From assembly GCF_000026145.1 (NCBI RefSeq), contig NC_009445.1, forward strand, positions 2,232,001-2,296,000: a DNA stretch of 64,000 bases, in the 5' to 3' direction. Source of the DNA: Bradyrhizobium sp. ORS 278 (GTDB lineage: Bacteria; Pseudomonadota; Alphaproteobacteria; Rhizobiales; Xanthobacteraceae). Shown here in pieces: positions 1-9,050 of the stretch; within the stretch, counting starts at the first letter, position 1; each line of letters begins with the position of its first letter. The notes beneath the pieces are model-generated. The model was not told the DNA's origin. It saw only the letters and a list, made by a program, of their open reading frames with translations, and did not search any database. A program made the position numbers and the translations under genes.

Positions 1-230
1 CCGACCACCTCGAGCGCCCGCAGGTGCTCGCGACCGGAGAGGCCGGCGACGTCTATCTCTGCCACCCCTTCCTGGCGCATGCGGCGCAGATGCACCGGGG
101 CACGGAGCCGCGCTTTCTCGCCCAGCCGCCGCTGCATCCAAAGGAGCCGGTCTGTCTCGATCGAGCGGATGCGGCCTATTCGCCGGTCGAGATCGCGATC
201 CGGCGAGCGTTGAGCGAAAGCTCGATTTGA
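1..230 (+). CDS. Phytanoyl-CoA dioxygenase family protein, C-terminal fragment
   Basis: Only the last ~75 codons are present; the reading frame is open back to the window edge. The visible segment (GDVYLCHPFLAHAAQ followed by HRGTEPRFLAQPPL) is the C-terminal part of PhyH-type Fe(II)/2-oxoglutarate dioxygenases. It holds the distal iron-binding His (CHPFLAH) and the Arg that binds 2-oxoglutarate (PRF). The substrate cannot be told from this fragment. It is convergent with the next gene, and no hairpin terminator is obvious between them. Confidence 0.7.
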   Translation, partial: DHLERPQVLATGEAGDVYLCHPFLAHAAQMHRGTEPRFLAQPPLHPKEPVCLDRADAAYSPVEIAIRRALSESSI

Positions 231-307
231 GCTGCGGGCAGCACCAACCGCTGCCGCGTTGCTTTGAAGGAGATCTCCTCCATGCGTCGCGCCCACCAAG
301 CGGCTCG

Positions 308-1882
308 CTAACGCGCGAACGGCTGCGCATCGAACTCTTTCACGAGTTTAATGAAGTCGTCCGCTCCGTCCGACGCGAGAACCCGCCCATCCTCAAAGCG
401 CATGATCAGAAATTCGCGGCCGTACGCGGTCTCGCCCGCCGTTGCCAGCCAGAGCGCATGTTTCGACGCGACGTCGCAGAGTTTGAGGGAGAGAAACGCC
501 GCCGCGCGGAGATCCGGACAGGGATCGAACGTGCGAAGAGAACGGACGTAGACCTGGGCCCGCGCGGGATCGTCCGCGCGAGCCTCCCTGACGGAATCCT
601 CAGGCGCAGCGGGGACGCTGAAGGATGACAGCCTCGCGCCGTTTGCGCTGTCCCAGGCCGACCAGCCGTCCTTGGTCCGGGCGAAGACCTTGCTGCCGTC
701 GGCGCCGAGGCGAATCTCGAGGACCTCGGCCTCCGTCACCAGCAGCTGCCGTTTGTTGGCGCGGATGATCTCGACGCCGAACGCGCGCGGCTCGTCGACC
801 GCCCGCTGATAATCGTAGCCGACGGCAAACGTCGTGCGATCGTCGGACCAGGTGAGGAGGTCGCTGCCGAAGATGTCGTCGATATGGATCACGCGGCGCG
901 CCGTTGCGGGGTCCCATAGCGTCGCCTGATCCGGCGTCTCCGATACGACGATCAGCCCGCGCGAGAACTCGATGCCGGACACCTGGTAGTTCCTGCACGG
1001 CGAGGCCCATCGCACCGCCGGAGGCGCCGCGTCGAGATCGACGAGCATCGCATCGATGCTGGCGCTGCTGGCGTCGAGTTCGGTCGGCGCGAGCAGCAGA
1101 TGGTGGCCGTCGAATGCAAACGCTCCGTGCGGACGCCCGCAGAAGGTGCGCAGCGTCTTTCCAGAGACATCGGCCACGATCGTCTTCCGGTTCATGTCGA
1201 TGAAATAGACGTGATAGGAAAAGGCTGGCTCCGCCAGTGGATCCATCGGATCGAACGCGTCCTTGGCTTCGCCCGAGGTCGTGACTTGGATGATGTCCGG
1301 GCGCTCGGTCGCATCGATGCCTTCGACCTTTTCGACATCGACCAGCGTCGCCAGTTTCTGCGCGATCAGATAGGCCTTCTCATCGGTCCGCTCGTACCTT
1401 CCGGTAGGATGCGGCCAGGATGACGGCCATTTGTGAACGACCCAGCTCCAGTCGCCGGGGCCGAGGGAGCCCGCGATATCAGCGGTATCGTCGATCCGCG
1501 CGCCCGTCTGCGCAGACCAGCCGATCGTCGCGACCTCGTTGCCATCGCGCGCGAGCCGTGCAACGACGCTGCGCCCGTCATGCGAGATCGCGATGCGGGT
1601 GAACCAGTCCTCAGCGTCCGCCAGGAATTCGCGCAGAATGGTTCCGGTCTTCAGATCCCGAACGGCGATCGCGGATTGGGTGCCGGCCACGAACCAAGTC
1701 CAGTCGGGGGCAATGGCCAACGCCCAGGTGTGGTCGGCTCCGATCTGCACCACCGCGACACGGTCCGGCGGAGGTCCGGCCGTGAGGCCAGGGCGCATGG
1801 GAATCGTGAGTCCCAGTCCAAGGACGAACGCTGCGGCCAACCAATGTCGCGCCGCATGCCAGTGCTCTCGTTTCGTCTCCAT
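308..1882 (-). CDS. Secreted beta-propeller-like (WD40/quinoprotein-like) protein
   Basis: About 524 residues. The chosen ATG gives a signal peptide: a basic start (METKREHWHAARHW), then a hydrophobic stretch (LAAAFVLGLGLTIP) and a likely cleavage near TAGPPP. The body repeats short blade-like units (IGADHTWALAIAPDWTWFVA, AVRDLKTGTILREF, LAISHDG-type segments) typical of WD40/YVTN propellers. No catalytic residues are recognisable. The frame stays open 81 codons upstream, but that would run into the NUDIX gene and lose the signal peptide. The cellular role is unknown; it is probably a periplasmic or surface protein. Confidence 0.6.
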   Translation of the reverse strand: METKREHWHAARHWLAAAFVLGLGLTIPMRPGLTAGPPPDRVAVVQIGADHTWALAIAPDWTWFVAGTQSAIAVRDLKTGTILREFLADAEDWFTRIAISHDGRSVVARLARDGNEVATIGWSAQTGARIDDTADIAGSLGPGDWSWVVHKWPSSWPHPTGRYERTDEKAYLIAQKLATLVDVEKVEGIDATERPDIIQVTTSGEAKDAFDPMDPLAEPAFSYHVYFIDMNRKTIVADVSGKTLRTFCGRPHGAFAFDGHHLLLAPTELDASSASIDAMLVDLDAAPPAVRWASPCRNYQVSGIEFSRGLIVVSETPDQATLWDPATARRVIHIDDIFGSDLLTWSDDRTTFAVGYDYQRAVDEPRAFGVEIIRANKRQLLVTEAEVLEIRLGADGSKVFARTKDGWSAWDSANGARLSSFSVPAAPEDSVREARADDPARAQVYVRSLRTFDPCPDLRAAAFLSLKLCDVASKHALWLATAGETAYGREFLIMRFEDGRVLASDGADDFIKLVKEFDAQPFAR

Positions 1883-1985
1883 GAGACGCCTCCGAATGGA
1901 TCGGACAGTTGACCCAGTCAAACCGGTCCTCGGCGGGCAAACCGCAAGAGCTCGTTGCTCGGCATCCGCGTTCCGCCTCTCCAGC

Positions 1986-2435
1986 TCAACCCCATCCTTC
2001 CATGTAGAATGAGCCTTGAGGGAGAGCTTGTCCCAGAAGGCAGCGGATCGCAACGCCGACATAACCAGCGAGCTCGCGAGGAAGCGTATCGAGCGGAAAG
2101 AACTCCAAACCGTCGGATTTGTCACGCTCGCGGATTTTCGGCTCGCCGGCGAACACGTCCGTGGCGAAAAACAGATCGATGATGGTGCGATCCGTTTGGC
2201 GGTGCATCGCGCAGACGAAGCGCCAAGCGTCGGGCTTCACGACAAGTCCTGTCTCCTCGCGCAATTCGCGTGAGGCGGCGCTGATCGCGTCTTCTCCGGT
2301 GTTGACGTGTCCTGAAGGTAGCGCCCATAACCCGTCCAGGTAGCCTGTGTTGAAGCGCCTCTGCAGCAGGATGCTGTCGTTTACGCGCAGCATGCAGTAG
2401 GAAGCGAGATAGGGGCGTTGATGTTGATCGATCAT
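1986..2435 (-). CDS. NUDIX hydrolase
   Basis: About 149 residues, normal for a single-domain NUDIX protein. The full NUDIX box (G-x5-E-x7-REUxEExGU) is present at about residues 42-64: GHVNTGEDAIS...RELREETGL. Its glutamates bind Mg2+ for cleaving nucleoside-diphosphate-X substrates. The substrate is not predictable. In-frame TTG (2450) and ATG (2444) codons lie just upstream, so the start could be 3-5 codons earlier. It points away from the SDR gene and toward the propeller gene, with which it may share a transcript. Confidence 0.85.
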   Translation of the reverse strand: MIDQHQRPYLASYCMLRVNDSILLQRRFNTGYLDGLWALPSGHVNTGEDAISAASRELREETGLVVKPDAWRFVCAMHRQTDRTIIDLFFATDVFAGEPKIRERDKSDGLEFFPLDTLPRELAGYVGVAIRCLLGQALPQGSFYMEGWG

Positions 2436-2548
2436 TGCTGCCATCCGCAACCAGGACTCGTTGAGCGTAGCTTCGCTATGTGACTGGTACGTGCATCCAC
2501 TTGCAGTCCCTGCCTACGGCGGCGAATCGAACTCGCAAGCCGTTTGCC

Positions 2549-3319
2549 TTAATGCCCCCGTTCGGCCCCGCCATTCACCTGAACGATCTGCGCGGTGACA
2601 TGCACCGCCTCCGCCGAGGCGAGCCAGCCGATCGTCGCGGCGATGTCGTCGGGCGTCCCCGCGCGGCCGTTCATCGTCTCATCGATCCTCGATTTCAGCT
2701 GTGCTTCACTCATCGCCGCGCCGAAGAATTCCGTGTCCGCGACATAGCCCGGCGCGACGACGTTCACCGTGATGCCGCGTGGTCCGAGCCGTTTGGCGAG
2801 ATCGGCGGAGTAGGGGTGCAGTGCTGCCTTGGCCGCGCCATAAGACCCTTCGCCCGATCCGCGATAGGCCGCGATCGAACTCACGAAGATGATCCGTCCG
2901 CCCGGCGCACGCAGGCGCGGCATGAGCGCTTCGGTGAGCAGCACGGCCGTCAGCGTGTTGATGCGGAAATTGTCGGTCCAGCGCCGCGCCACGCCCGCCA
3001 GACCGTCATCATAGGTGTTGGTCGGCGCACGCCGCGCCACATGGCCGCCGGCAGCATTCACCAGTACGTCGACGGCCGCGAACCGCTGCTCCAGCGTCAT
3101 TCGTGTTGCTTCGACCTGCTCCACCTCCGCAAGGTCCGCCGTGATGGCCAAGGGAGCCGGCGCATGCGGCTGCTCAGCGGCGATCGACGCGGCCGAGGCC
3201 TCGATCACGCTTTTGCGGCGTCCCACCATCACGACCTGTGCTCCACGTCCAGCGAAGGTCCGCGCCGTCGCAAGCCCGATGCCGGTGCCGCCGCCACTGA
3301 TCACGACCACTTGCGCCAC
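2549..3319 (-). CDS. SDR family NAD(P)-dependent oxidoreductase
   Basis: 256 residues, classical short-chain dehydrogenase length. The nucleotide-binding GGGTGIG lies at residues 9-15, a NAAGG structural motif at 88-92, and the catalytic triad candidates are Ser148, Tyr160 and Lys164 (YGAAK). The C-terminal INVVAPGYV and QIVQVNGG segments are typical. It belongs to the FabG-like group, but the substrate is unknown. It stands alone. Confidence 0.85.
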   Translation of the reverse strand: MAQVVVISGGGTGIGLATARTFAGRGAQVVMVGRRKSVIEASAASIAAEQPHAPAPLAITADLAEVEQVEATRMTLEQRFAAVDVLVNAAGGHVARRAPTNTYDDGLAGVARRWTDNFRINTLTAVLLTEALMPRLRAPGGRIIFVSSIAAYRGSGEGSYGAAKAALHPYSADLAKRLGPRGITVNVVAPGYVADTEFFGAAMSEAQLKSRIDETMNGRAGTPDDIAATIGWLASAEAVHVTAQIVQVNGGAERGH

Positions 3320-4273
3320 GCTTCAACTCCAAGATCTCACTCGACGTCGGGATGATCCGGCCTGGGCAGCGCAGCAACAACCGGCCGCGGCGACCGCGTG
3401 CGAGCGGCTGGACGCAGTTTCGATCATGCGACTCCTCGTTTCAAGTCCGTCCCAGTGATCGAGTGTGTTCGGCCGGCCGAATCTGACGAAGCGAAACATC
3501 TGGAGCGGGCCAACACCCCCAAGGATCATGTCGATCGTGGAAAAAGATTCTCCTTTCGCTTTTACAGAAAATATGCTCTACTCCCGCCATCCCGTTTCGC
3601 CACGAGGGGCGTATCGCGATCGTCACGACACGTGAGGCGGGAAGGCGATGGCCGCTGGTTTGCCGGAGCGCGCTTCGGCGCGCGGACGAACGGCAGCTTG
3701 CGGACGTGAAGTCGTGTGGTCCTGGCGCCGCGAGGCTGGCGTCAAGTCCTTGGCGGATGATGATCGCCGGGGACGACGGTGGCTAACGAGCCGTACACCG
3801 GGGAGATCACGAAGTAAGCGTAAAAACCATCGCGCAGGGAATGCCGGAGTTCGGCTGAACCTGTGGTAACTGCCGCCTGCTTTTTTTGCTGCAGGCGGGC
3901 CATGGGTTGCGGCCAGCGCCCGGCATTCCCTGCGCCCTCGTGATTCAGAGGGCTCGTCGAACCCACCAGCCCGGACGCTGCGGCGTCGCGGGGTCTTTCC
4001 CGTGCGTCCGGCGTCGGCGTGCGATGAGGCGCGGCGGAAGCGGCGGTAGGCTCCGGATGGGGCTTCGTGCGACCTCCAGCGGTTTGACCCGCCTGCGTGG
4101 GCGGCTGATGGAAGGGCAGGCCGGCCAACGGCCTGGGACACATTGCCAAGTGGCCGATTGCACAGCGCCGGGCGCTCGCGCGCTCGCGGATTATGATCTA
4201 CACGGGGGCGTCCATGATCGACCACCCACGATGTCCTGCTCGCAACGGCGCGAGAGACGATACGGAGTTGCAG
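3320..4273. other. 954-bp stretch without a convincing gene
   Basis: This gap separates the divergent SDR and aldehyde dehydrogenase genes. Short open frames exist on both strands, but none has a recognisable domain, a good ribosome-binding site or consistent codon use. Roughly 3575-3960 is a dispersed repeat, described separately. The 5' part (about 3440-3580) contains a lower-G+C patch (TTCTCCTTTCGCTTTTACAGAAAATATG) that could hold a promoter. The 3' part, just before the aldehyde dehydrogenase, should hold that gene's promoter. Confidence 0.5.
3575..3960. repeat. Bradyrhizobium-type long interspersed repeat with nested hairpins
   Basis: I recognise this segment as a family found in many copies in Bradyrhizobium genomes. 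It is often mis-annotated because its minus strand translates to a recurring nonsense peptide (DLTPASRRQDHTTS..., GAGNAGRWPQPMARLQQKK). Seen here: an outer 16-bp inverted repeat, GCGCAGGGAATGCCGG at 3832-3847 with its complement at 3920-3935. It encloses an inner hairpin, GCCGCCTGC at 3872-3880 and GCAGGCGGG at 3891-3899, around a T-rich loop. The outer limits are approximate. It encodes nothing I can support. Confidence 0.7.
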
Positions 4274-5821
4274 ATGTCCCTCAGCCACCAGCCCCTCCAT
4301 CTTGCCGCGGAAGCGACTGAGATCCTGACCTCGCTCGGCGTCGCGCCGGAGCGGCTGCGCGGCGGCACGCGCGCAGCCCGCTCGCCGGTCACCGGCGAGG
4401 TGCTGGCGCAGGTGCGGGACGACACCCGGGCGGATGCAACGGCGGTGATCGCGCGCGCCCACGCGGCATTCCTGCAGTGGCGGCTGGTGCCGGCGCCGAA
4501 GCGCGGCGAATTGGTGCGGCTGTTCGGCGAGGAGCTGCGCGCTCACAAGACGGCGCTCGGCCGGCTGGTGTCGATCGAGGCCGGCAAGATCGTCTCCGAG
4601 GGGCTCGGCGAGGTCCAGGAGATGATCGACATCTGCGACTTTGCGGTCGGCCTGTCGCGCCAGCTCTATGGCCTGACGATCGCGACCGAGCGCGCCGAGC
4701 ACCGCATGATGGAGACGTGGCATCCCCTGGGGGTCACCGGCGTGATCTCGGCGTTCAACTTTCCGGTCGCGGTGTGGGCCTGGAACGCGGCCATCGCGCT
4801 GGTGTGCGGCAATAGCGTCGTCTGGAAGCCCTCGGAAAAGACGCCGCTCACGGCGCTCGCCTCCGATGCGCTGCTCGCCCGCGCGCTCGCCCGCTATCGC
4901 AGCGAGGGCGGCGTCGCGCCGGAGGGGCTCGCAGGCCTGATGCTCGGCGGGCGCGAAGTCGGCGAGATGCTGGTCGACGACGCCAGGGTGCCGCTGGTGT
5001 CGGCGACCGGCTCGACCGCGATGGGGCGCGTGGTCGGCGCCTGCCTCGCCGGCCGCTTTGCCCGCGCGATCCTCGAGCTTGGCGGCAACAACGCCGCCAT
5101 CGTCACACCCACGGCGGATCTCGATCTGACCTTGCGCGCGGTCGCGTTCGCGGCGATGGGCACGGCCGGCCAGCGCTGCACCAGCCTGCGCCGCCTGTTC
5201 GTCCATGCCGACGTTTATGAGCAGCTCGTGCCCCGCCTCAAGCAGGCCTATGGGTCGGTGGCGATCGGCAATCCGCTGCAGCCGGGCACCCTGATCGGTC
5301 CGCTGGTCGACCGCGCCGCCTTCGAGGCGATGCAGGATGCGCTGAGCGCCGCACGGGATCATGGCGGGCGCGTGTTCGGCGGAGACCGCGTCGCGGTCGA
5401 TGGCTGCGCGGAGGCCTACTACGTGCGCCCGGCGCTGGTCGAGATCCCCACGCAGAGCGGGCCGGTCGAGCGCGAGACCTTCGCGCCGATCCTCTATGTG
5501 ATGCCGTATCGCGATCTCGCCGCCGCGATCGAGCTGCACAACGCGGTGCCGCAGGGGCTGTCGTCGTCGATCTTCACCAACGATCTGCGCGAGGCCGAGC
5601 TGTTCGTGTCGTCGCGCGGCTCCGACTGCGGCATCGCCAATGTCAATATCGGCCCGTCGGGCGCCGAGATCGGCGGCGCGTTCGGCGGCGAGAAGGAGAC
5701 CGGCGGCGGCCGCGAATCCGGCTCGGATGCCTGGAAGGCCTATATGCGCCGCGCCACCAACACCGTGAACTACGGCCGCAGCCTGCCGCTGGCGCAGGGC
5801 GTCAAGTTCGATCTGGGGTGA
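4274..5821 (+). CDS. amaB: ALDH7-type aldehyde dehydrogenase (2-aminoadipate-semialdehyde dehydrogenase-like)
   Basis: About 515 residues. An NAD-dependent aldehyde dehydrogenase of the ALDH7/antiquitin group, whose bacterial member AmaB oxidises L-2-aminoadipate 6-semialdehyde to 2-aminoadipate in lysine breakdown. Key sites are FNFPVAVWAWN (161-171) and Lys185 for the cofactor, general base Glu268 (LELGGNN) and nucleophile Cys302 (GQRCTS). The ATG at 4274 follows a GGAG-like site (cggagttgcag); the longer upstream in-frame start would add an unrelated tail. The only other lysine-pathway candidate in the window is the aminotransferase at 34.6 kb. A different semialdehyde substrate is possible. 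Confidence 0.8.
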   Translation: MSLSHQPLHLAAEATEILTSLGVAPERLRGGTRAARSPVTGEVLAQVRDDTRADATAVIARAHAAFLQWRLVPAPKRGELVRLFGEELRAHKTALGRLVSIEAGKIVSEGLGEVQEMIDICDFAVGLSRQLYGLTIATERAEHRMMETWHPLGVTGVISAFNFPVAVWAWNAAIALVCGNSVVWKPSEKTPLTALASDALLARALARYRSEGGVAPEGLAGLMLGGREVGEMLVDDARVPLVSATGSTAMGRVVGACLAGRFARAILELGGNNAAIVTPTADLDLTLRAVAFAAMGTAGQRCTSLRRLFVHADVYEQLVPRLKQAYGSVAIGNPLQPGTLIGPLVDRAAFEAMQDALSAARDHGGRVFGGDRVAVDGCAEAYYVRPALVEIPTQSGPVERETFAPILYVMPYRDLAAAIELHNAVPQGLSSSIFTNDLREAELFVSSRGSDCGIANVNIGPSGAEIGGAFGGEKETGGGRESGSDAWKAYMRRATNTVNYGRSLPLAQGVKFDLG

Positions 5822-5897
5822 GCGATGCGGTGTGTCTCCTCTGTTCGCGGAACCGGTTCGCGGATTCGTGCGTTGCGCGCTGACAAGGAGATGCATC

Positions 5898-6098
5898 ATG
5901 GCAGCAGCAAAGAAGAAGACCTCGACGGCGAAGTCGTCCCGCGGACGCAATCAGGATCGCGCCCGCGTCGCCGGCGGCCAGGACTACGAAGTCCGCTACG
6001 AAGCGAGGAAGAGCGGCCGCTCGGCCACGGCCGTGAAGAAGGCGGTCAAGAAGGTCGGCAACAGCCGCAAGACGGTCGAGCGCAAGCTCGCGCGCTAA
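5898..6098 (+). CDS. DUF3606 domain-containing small basic protein
   Basis: 66 residues, very rich in Lys, Arg and Ala. The C-terminal half (DYEVRYEARKSGRS...AVKKAVKKVGNSRKTVERKL) matches the DUF3606 pattern found as small stress-type proteins in Rhizobiales. The N-terminal AAAKKKTSTAKSSRGR tail suggests nucleic-acid binding, as inference. An AAGGAG site 8 nt upstream fixes the start. Its last codons overlap the convergent gene at 6095-6307. Confidence 0.8.
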   Translation: MAAAKKKTSTAKSSRGRNQDRARVAGGQDYEVRYEARKSGRSATAVKKAVKKVGNSRKTVERKLAR

Positions 6099-6307
6099 TG
6101 CTTCTGCGGCCGCTGCGGCGGCCGCAGCGATCCTTTCGTCCAGCCGATCGCCTTGGGCGAATGCAGCGGATCGGGACCGTCGCAGACCCGGCAGGTCAGC
6201 TCGCCGCGCTCGCCCTTGCACGATCGCTGCGCCTCTCGCACCGCGAGAGGGCGTCCGCAGGTCGGACATGGCTTGCGCACCAGCCAATGGGTCGGACGCC
6301 TCAACAT
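6095..6307 (-). CDS. Small putative zinc-ribbon protein
   Basis: 70 residues with two CxxC pairs (CPTC and CRVC) and one intervening Cys, consistent with a zinc-ribbon fold. The C-terminal half (DGPDPLHSPKAIGWTKGSL) looks like a conserved rhizobial small protein, but I cannot name it. It overlaps the end of the DUF3606 gene by 4 bp. An alternative is that the frame is fortuitous; the regular Cys spacing argues against that. Confidence 0.55.
   Translation of the reverse strand: MLRRPTHWLVRKPCPTCGRPLAVREAQRSCKGERGELTCRVCDGPDPLHSPKAIGWTKGSLRPPQRPQKH
6104..6127. terminator. GC-rich hairpin between convergent genes
   Basis: A perfect 10-bp stem, CTGCGGCCGC (6104-6113) and GCGGCCGCAG (6118-6127), around a TGCG loop. 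It lies just past the DUF3606 stop and inside the last codons of the opposite gene. There is no T-tract on either side, so it may act as a transcript barrier or 3' stabiliser rather than a canonical intrinsic terminator. Confidence 0.4.
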
Positions 6308-6366
6308 GGCAACGTCTCCCGAGCGAGGCCACAGGCTAGGCCGGAATGTGGCAGTCGGGGAATCAC

Positions 6367-6657
6367 TTATTTGAATCGTGGCACCTCCTCCGGATCGCCG
6401 GACCGTGAGCAGTCGGGGCAGGTGTCGCCGATGCCGGACAGGGCCTCCTCGATGGCTGCGACCGCGTCCGGACTGCAGACGCCGCCCGGCGGATCGTGGC
6501 GCGCAAGCGCGAGCGCCCGGGCTAGCGCATGCGGATCACCGCGCTCCAGCATCCAGCCGTGGGCCTCGCATTCGACGACCGCGCCGGCCTCGCGCAAGGT
6601 GGCGATCGCCCAGCCATGGAGGCTGCGGATCGCGGGGCGTCTGACGAGCGTGGGCAT
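6367..6657 (-). CDS. Conserved hypothetical protein, 96 aa
   Basis: The start at 6657 is set by a clear AGGAGAG site about 7 nt upstream; the frame is open further back, but without such a site. The sequence has HGWMLERGDPHALARALALAR in the middle, which reads like an amphipathic helix. Near the C-terminus there is a CPDC pair, preceded by an isolated Cys (GVCSPD). No known domain is recognised. It is divergent from pncA. Confidence 0.6.
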   Translation of the reverse strand: MPTLVRRPAIRSLHGWAIATLREAGAVVECEAHGWMLERGDPHALARALALARHDPPGGVCSPDAVAAIEEALSGIGDTCPDCSRSGDPEEVPRFK

Positions 6658-6840
6658 CGGCGAATCTCTCCTGGAGGGAGAATCCACGATCGGCGCGGCG
6701 TTTCCAGGCCGGGCCTGCAGGGCAGGGATTCCGAATTGGAGGGGCTCCTCCCCCAGGCAGAATCTTCGCTGTCCCGGCTTGAGATCGGCCCCGGCTGCGG
6801 TCATCCTCGGGTCAATTCAGGCAAGCGGGTGTGGATAGGA

Positions 6841-7464
6841 ATGCAGATCAAGACCCATGAGGATGTGCTGCTCGTCATCGACGTGCAGAACGATTTTTGT
6901 CCGGGCGGGCAGCTTGCCGTCGCCGAGGGCGACGCCGTCGTGCCCGTCATCAACCGGCTGAGCGGGCTGTTCGATCACGTCGTGCTGACCCAGGACTGGC
7001 ATCCGGCAGGCCACAGCTCGTTCGCCTCCAGCCACCCCGGTAAGGCGCCGTTCGAGAGCGTGACCATGCCCTATGGGCCGCAGACCCTGTGGCCGGATCA
7101 TTGCATCCAGGGCACAAAGGGGGCGGCGTTTCATGACGATCTCGCGACAGACAAGGCGCAGCTGATCATCCGCAAGGGGTTTCGCGCGGCGATCGATTCC
7201 TATTCCGCGTTCTTCGAGAACGACAAGACCACGCCCACAGGCCTCGCCGGCTATTTGCGCGAGCGCGGCCTGAAGCGGGTGTTCCTGGTCGGGCTCGCGA
7301 CCGATTTCTGCGTGCACTACTCGGCGGTCGACGCGCGGCGGCTCGGCTTTTCGGCTGTTGTCATCGACAACGCGTGCCGCGGCATCGATCTCGGCGGCTC
7401 GATGGCAGCGGCCAAGGCGCAAGGCGCGGAGGCCGGCGTGGAGCGGATCGCGGAGCTCGTGTGA
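6841..7464 (+). CDS. pncA: Bifunctional nicotinamidase/pyrazinamidase
   Basis: About 207 residues of the isochorismatase-like fold; hydrolyses nicotinamide to nicotinate in NAD salvage. The catalytic triad candidates are Asp14 (VIDVQNDF), Lys112 and Cys157 (ATDFCVHYSA). Metal ligands are Asp52 and His54 (DWH) and His87 (WPDHC). The ATG is preceded by AGGA; an in-frame GTG four codons earlier is an alternative. Nicotinate, its product, is also the proposed substrate of the catabolic cluster 8 kb away, but no shared control site was seen in front of pncA. Confidence 0.9.
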   Translation: MQIKTHEDVLLVIDVQNDFCPGGQLAVAEGDAVVPVINRLSGLFDHVVLTQDWHPAGHSSFASSHPGKAPFESVTMPYGPQTLWPDHCIQGTKGAAFHDDLATDKAQLIIRKGFRAAIDSYSAFFENDKTTPTGLAGYLRERGLKRVFLVGLATDFCVHYSAVDARRLGFSAVVIDNACRGIDLGGSMAAAKAQGAEAGVERIAELV

Positions 7465-7496
7465 GATGAGATGGTGAGGCTGGCGATGCGGCTGAG

Positions 7497-9050
7497 CTAC
7501 GCCGCCGCATCGATGTCGGGCTCGGCGATGGCGCCGGCGACGCGGACGCGGACACGGAGTGCATTGCCGGGGAGGTAGGCGATCGGCATATCCTCGACGT
7601 CGACCGTCTTGAGCGAGCCGCGTTCGGCGCCCGCCTGCACCGCGCGCTCCTCGGCGATGCGGCGGGCAGCCGCGATGGCCTCGTCGCGGGTCATGTCGCG
7701 GAACACCTGGTCGGCCTCGCCCGACACTTGCGCGATCGCCGCGCCGACCGCATTGGCGCAGTCGCCATGGGGCACGCGGACGATTTCGGAGATGCCGGCG
7801 AGCCGCGCCGGCACGAGGAACGCGCCGCCGCCGACCGCGAGCAGCGGCACGTCGCCGGCCTCGGTCTTCATGCGGTCGATGTCGCCCTCGAGCTGGCGAT
7901 GGGCGTCAGCGAGCGCGGCATCGATCAGGCTCTTCGGCAGATGCGCGACGCGCGCGCGGTCGCCGATGTCGATCAGCCCGGCCGCCACCGCGATGTCGGT
8001 CGCGGTGAGCTGGCCGCCGCCGAACACCATCGCGTCGGTGGTGAGCCGATATCCGACGCTGACCGGGCCGACGCGCACCGGCTCGCGCGCGACGTGGCTG
8101 CCGCCGCCCAGGCCGATCGACAGCAGGTCGGGCATGCGGAACAGGGTGCGGACGCCGCCGACCTCGACCACGGCATTCGCCTCGCGCGGAAAGCCGTGGC
8201 GCAGCTGGCCGATGTCGGAGGTGGTGCCGCCGACGTCCACCACCATGGCGTCGTCGAGGCCGGAGAGATACGCGGCGCCGCGCATCGAATTGGTGGCGCC
8301 GGAGGCGAAGCTCATGACCGGGAAGGCGGTCGCGATCTCCGCCTGCATCACGGTGCCGTCGTTCTGCGTCAGGAACAGCGGCGCATCGATGCCGGAATCC
8401 GCGATCGCCTTGCGGAAAGCGGCGACGGTGGTGACGGCGAGGTCGTGGAGCGCGGCGTTGAGGAGCGCAGCGTTCTCGCGCTCGAGCAGGCCGATGCGGC
8501 CGAGGTGGTGCGACAGCGTGACCGCGACGTCGGGGCAGATCTCGGCGAAGATTTCGTGCGCGGTGATCTCGCAGCTCGGATCGAGCGGCGAGAACGAAGA
8601 GGCGACTGCGACAGCGCGCAGCCCCTTGGCCTTGATCGCGCGCGCGGCGGCTTTCAGGCCGTCGATGTCGAGCGGCATGAAGGGGCGTCCGTCATAGTCA
8701 TGGCCGCCCTCCAGCATGAACGTCTCGCCGCTGACGAGGTCGGCAAGGTCCGCCGGCCAGTCGCAGAACGGCGGCAGCGAGGCGGAGGCGGGCATACCGA
8801 TCCTGACGGCGCCGATCCTTTGCAGATGCCGCCGCTGCACCACCGCGTTGATGAAATGCGTGGTGCCGATCACGACCGCGTCGACAGGCACGGCCGCTGC
8901 GGGATTGTCGCGCAGCGCCTTCAGCGCCGCGAGGATGCCGGAGGTGACGTCGGCGGTGGTGGCGGCCTTGACCGAGTGGACGACCTTGTCGTTGGCAATC
9001 AGGACCGCGTCGGTGTTGGTGCCGCCGACGTCAATGCCAATCCGCTTCAT
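7497..9050 (-). CDS. Hydantoinase/oxoprolinase family protein (HyuA-type)
   Basis: 517 residues of the ATP-grasping hydantoinase A/5-oxoprolinase superfamily, which open lactam or imide rings with ATP. The N-terminal phosphate loop is IGIDVGGTNTDAV (4-16). A second ASKHA-type phosphate motif (VVDVGGTTSDIG) and a glycine-rich GLGGGSH lie in the second half. It is shorter than N-methylhydantoinase A because the C-terminal domain is absent, as in the DUF917-linked subgroup. Last gene of the leftward operon; its ATG directly abuts the DUF917 stop, suggesting the two act together. The substrate is unknown. Confidence 0.85.
   Translation of the reverse strand: MKRIGIDVGGTNTDAVLIANDKVVHSVKAATTADVTSGILAALKALRDNPAAAVPVDAVVIGTTHFINAVVQRRHLQRIGAVRIGMPASASLPPFCDWPADLADLVSGETFMLEGGHDYDGRPFMPLDIDGLKAAARAIKAKGLRAVAVASSFSPLDPSCEITAHEIFAEICPDVAVTLSHHLGRIGLLERENAALLNAALHDLAVTTVAAFRKAIADSGIDAPLFLTQNDGTVMQAEIATAFPVMSFASGATNSMRGAAYLSGLDDAMVVDVGGTTSDIGQLRHGFPREANAVVEVGGVRTLFRMPDLLSIGLGGGSHVAREPVRVGPVSVGYRLTTDAMVFGGGQLTATDIAVAAGLIDIGDRARVAHLPKSLIDAALADAHRQLEGDIDRMKTEAGDVPLLAVGGGAFLVPARLAGISEIVRVPHGDCANAVGAAIAQVSGEADQVFRDMTRDEAIAAARRIAEERAVQAGAERGSLKTVDVEDMPIAYLPGNALRVRVRVAGAIAEPDIDAAA

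Noticed and set aside
3623..5950. 775-codon open frame on the minus strand opposite the aldehyde dehydrogenase
   Set aside because: It is antisense to a well-conserved ALDH and to the interspersed repeat; Arg/Ala/His-rich composition typical of GC-rich shadow frames, with no domain.
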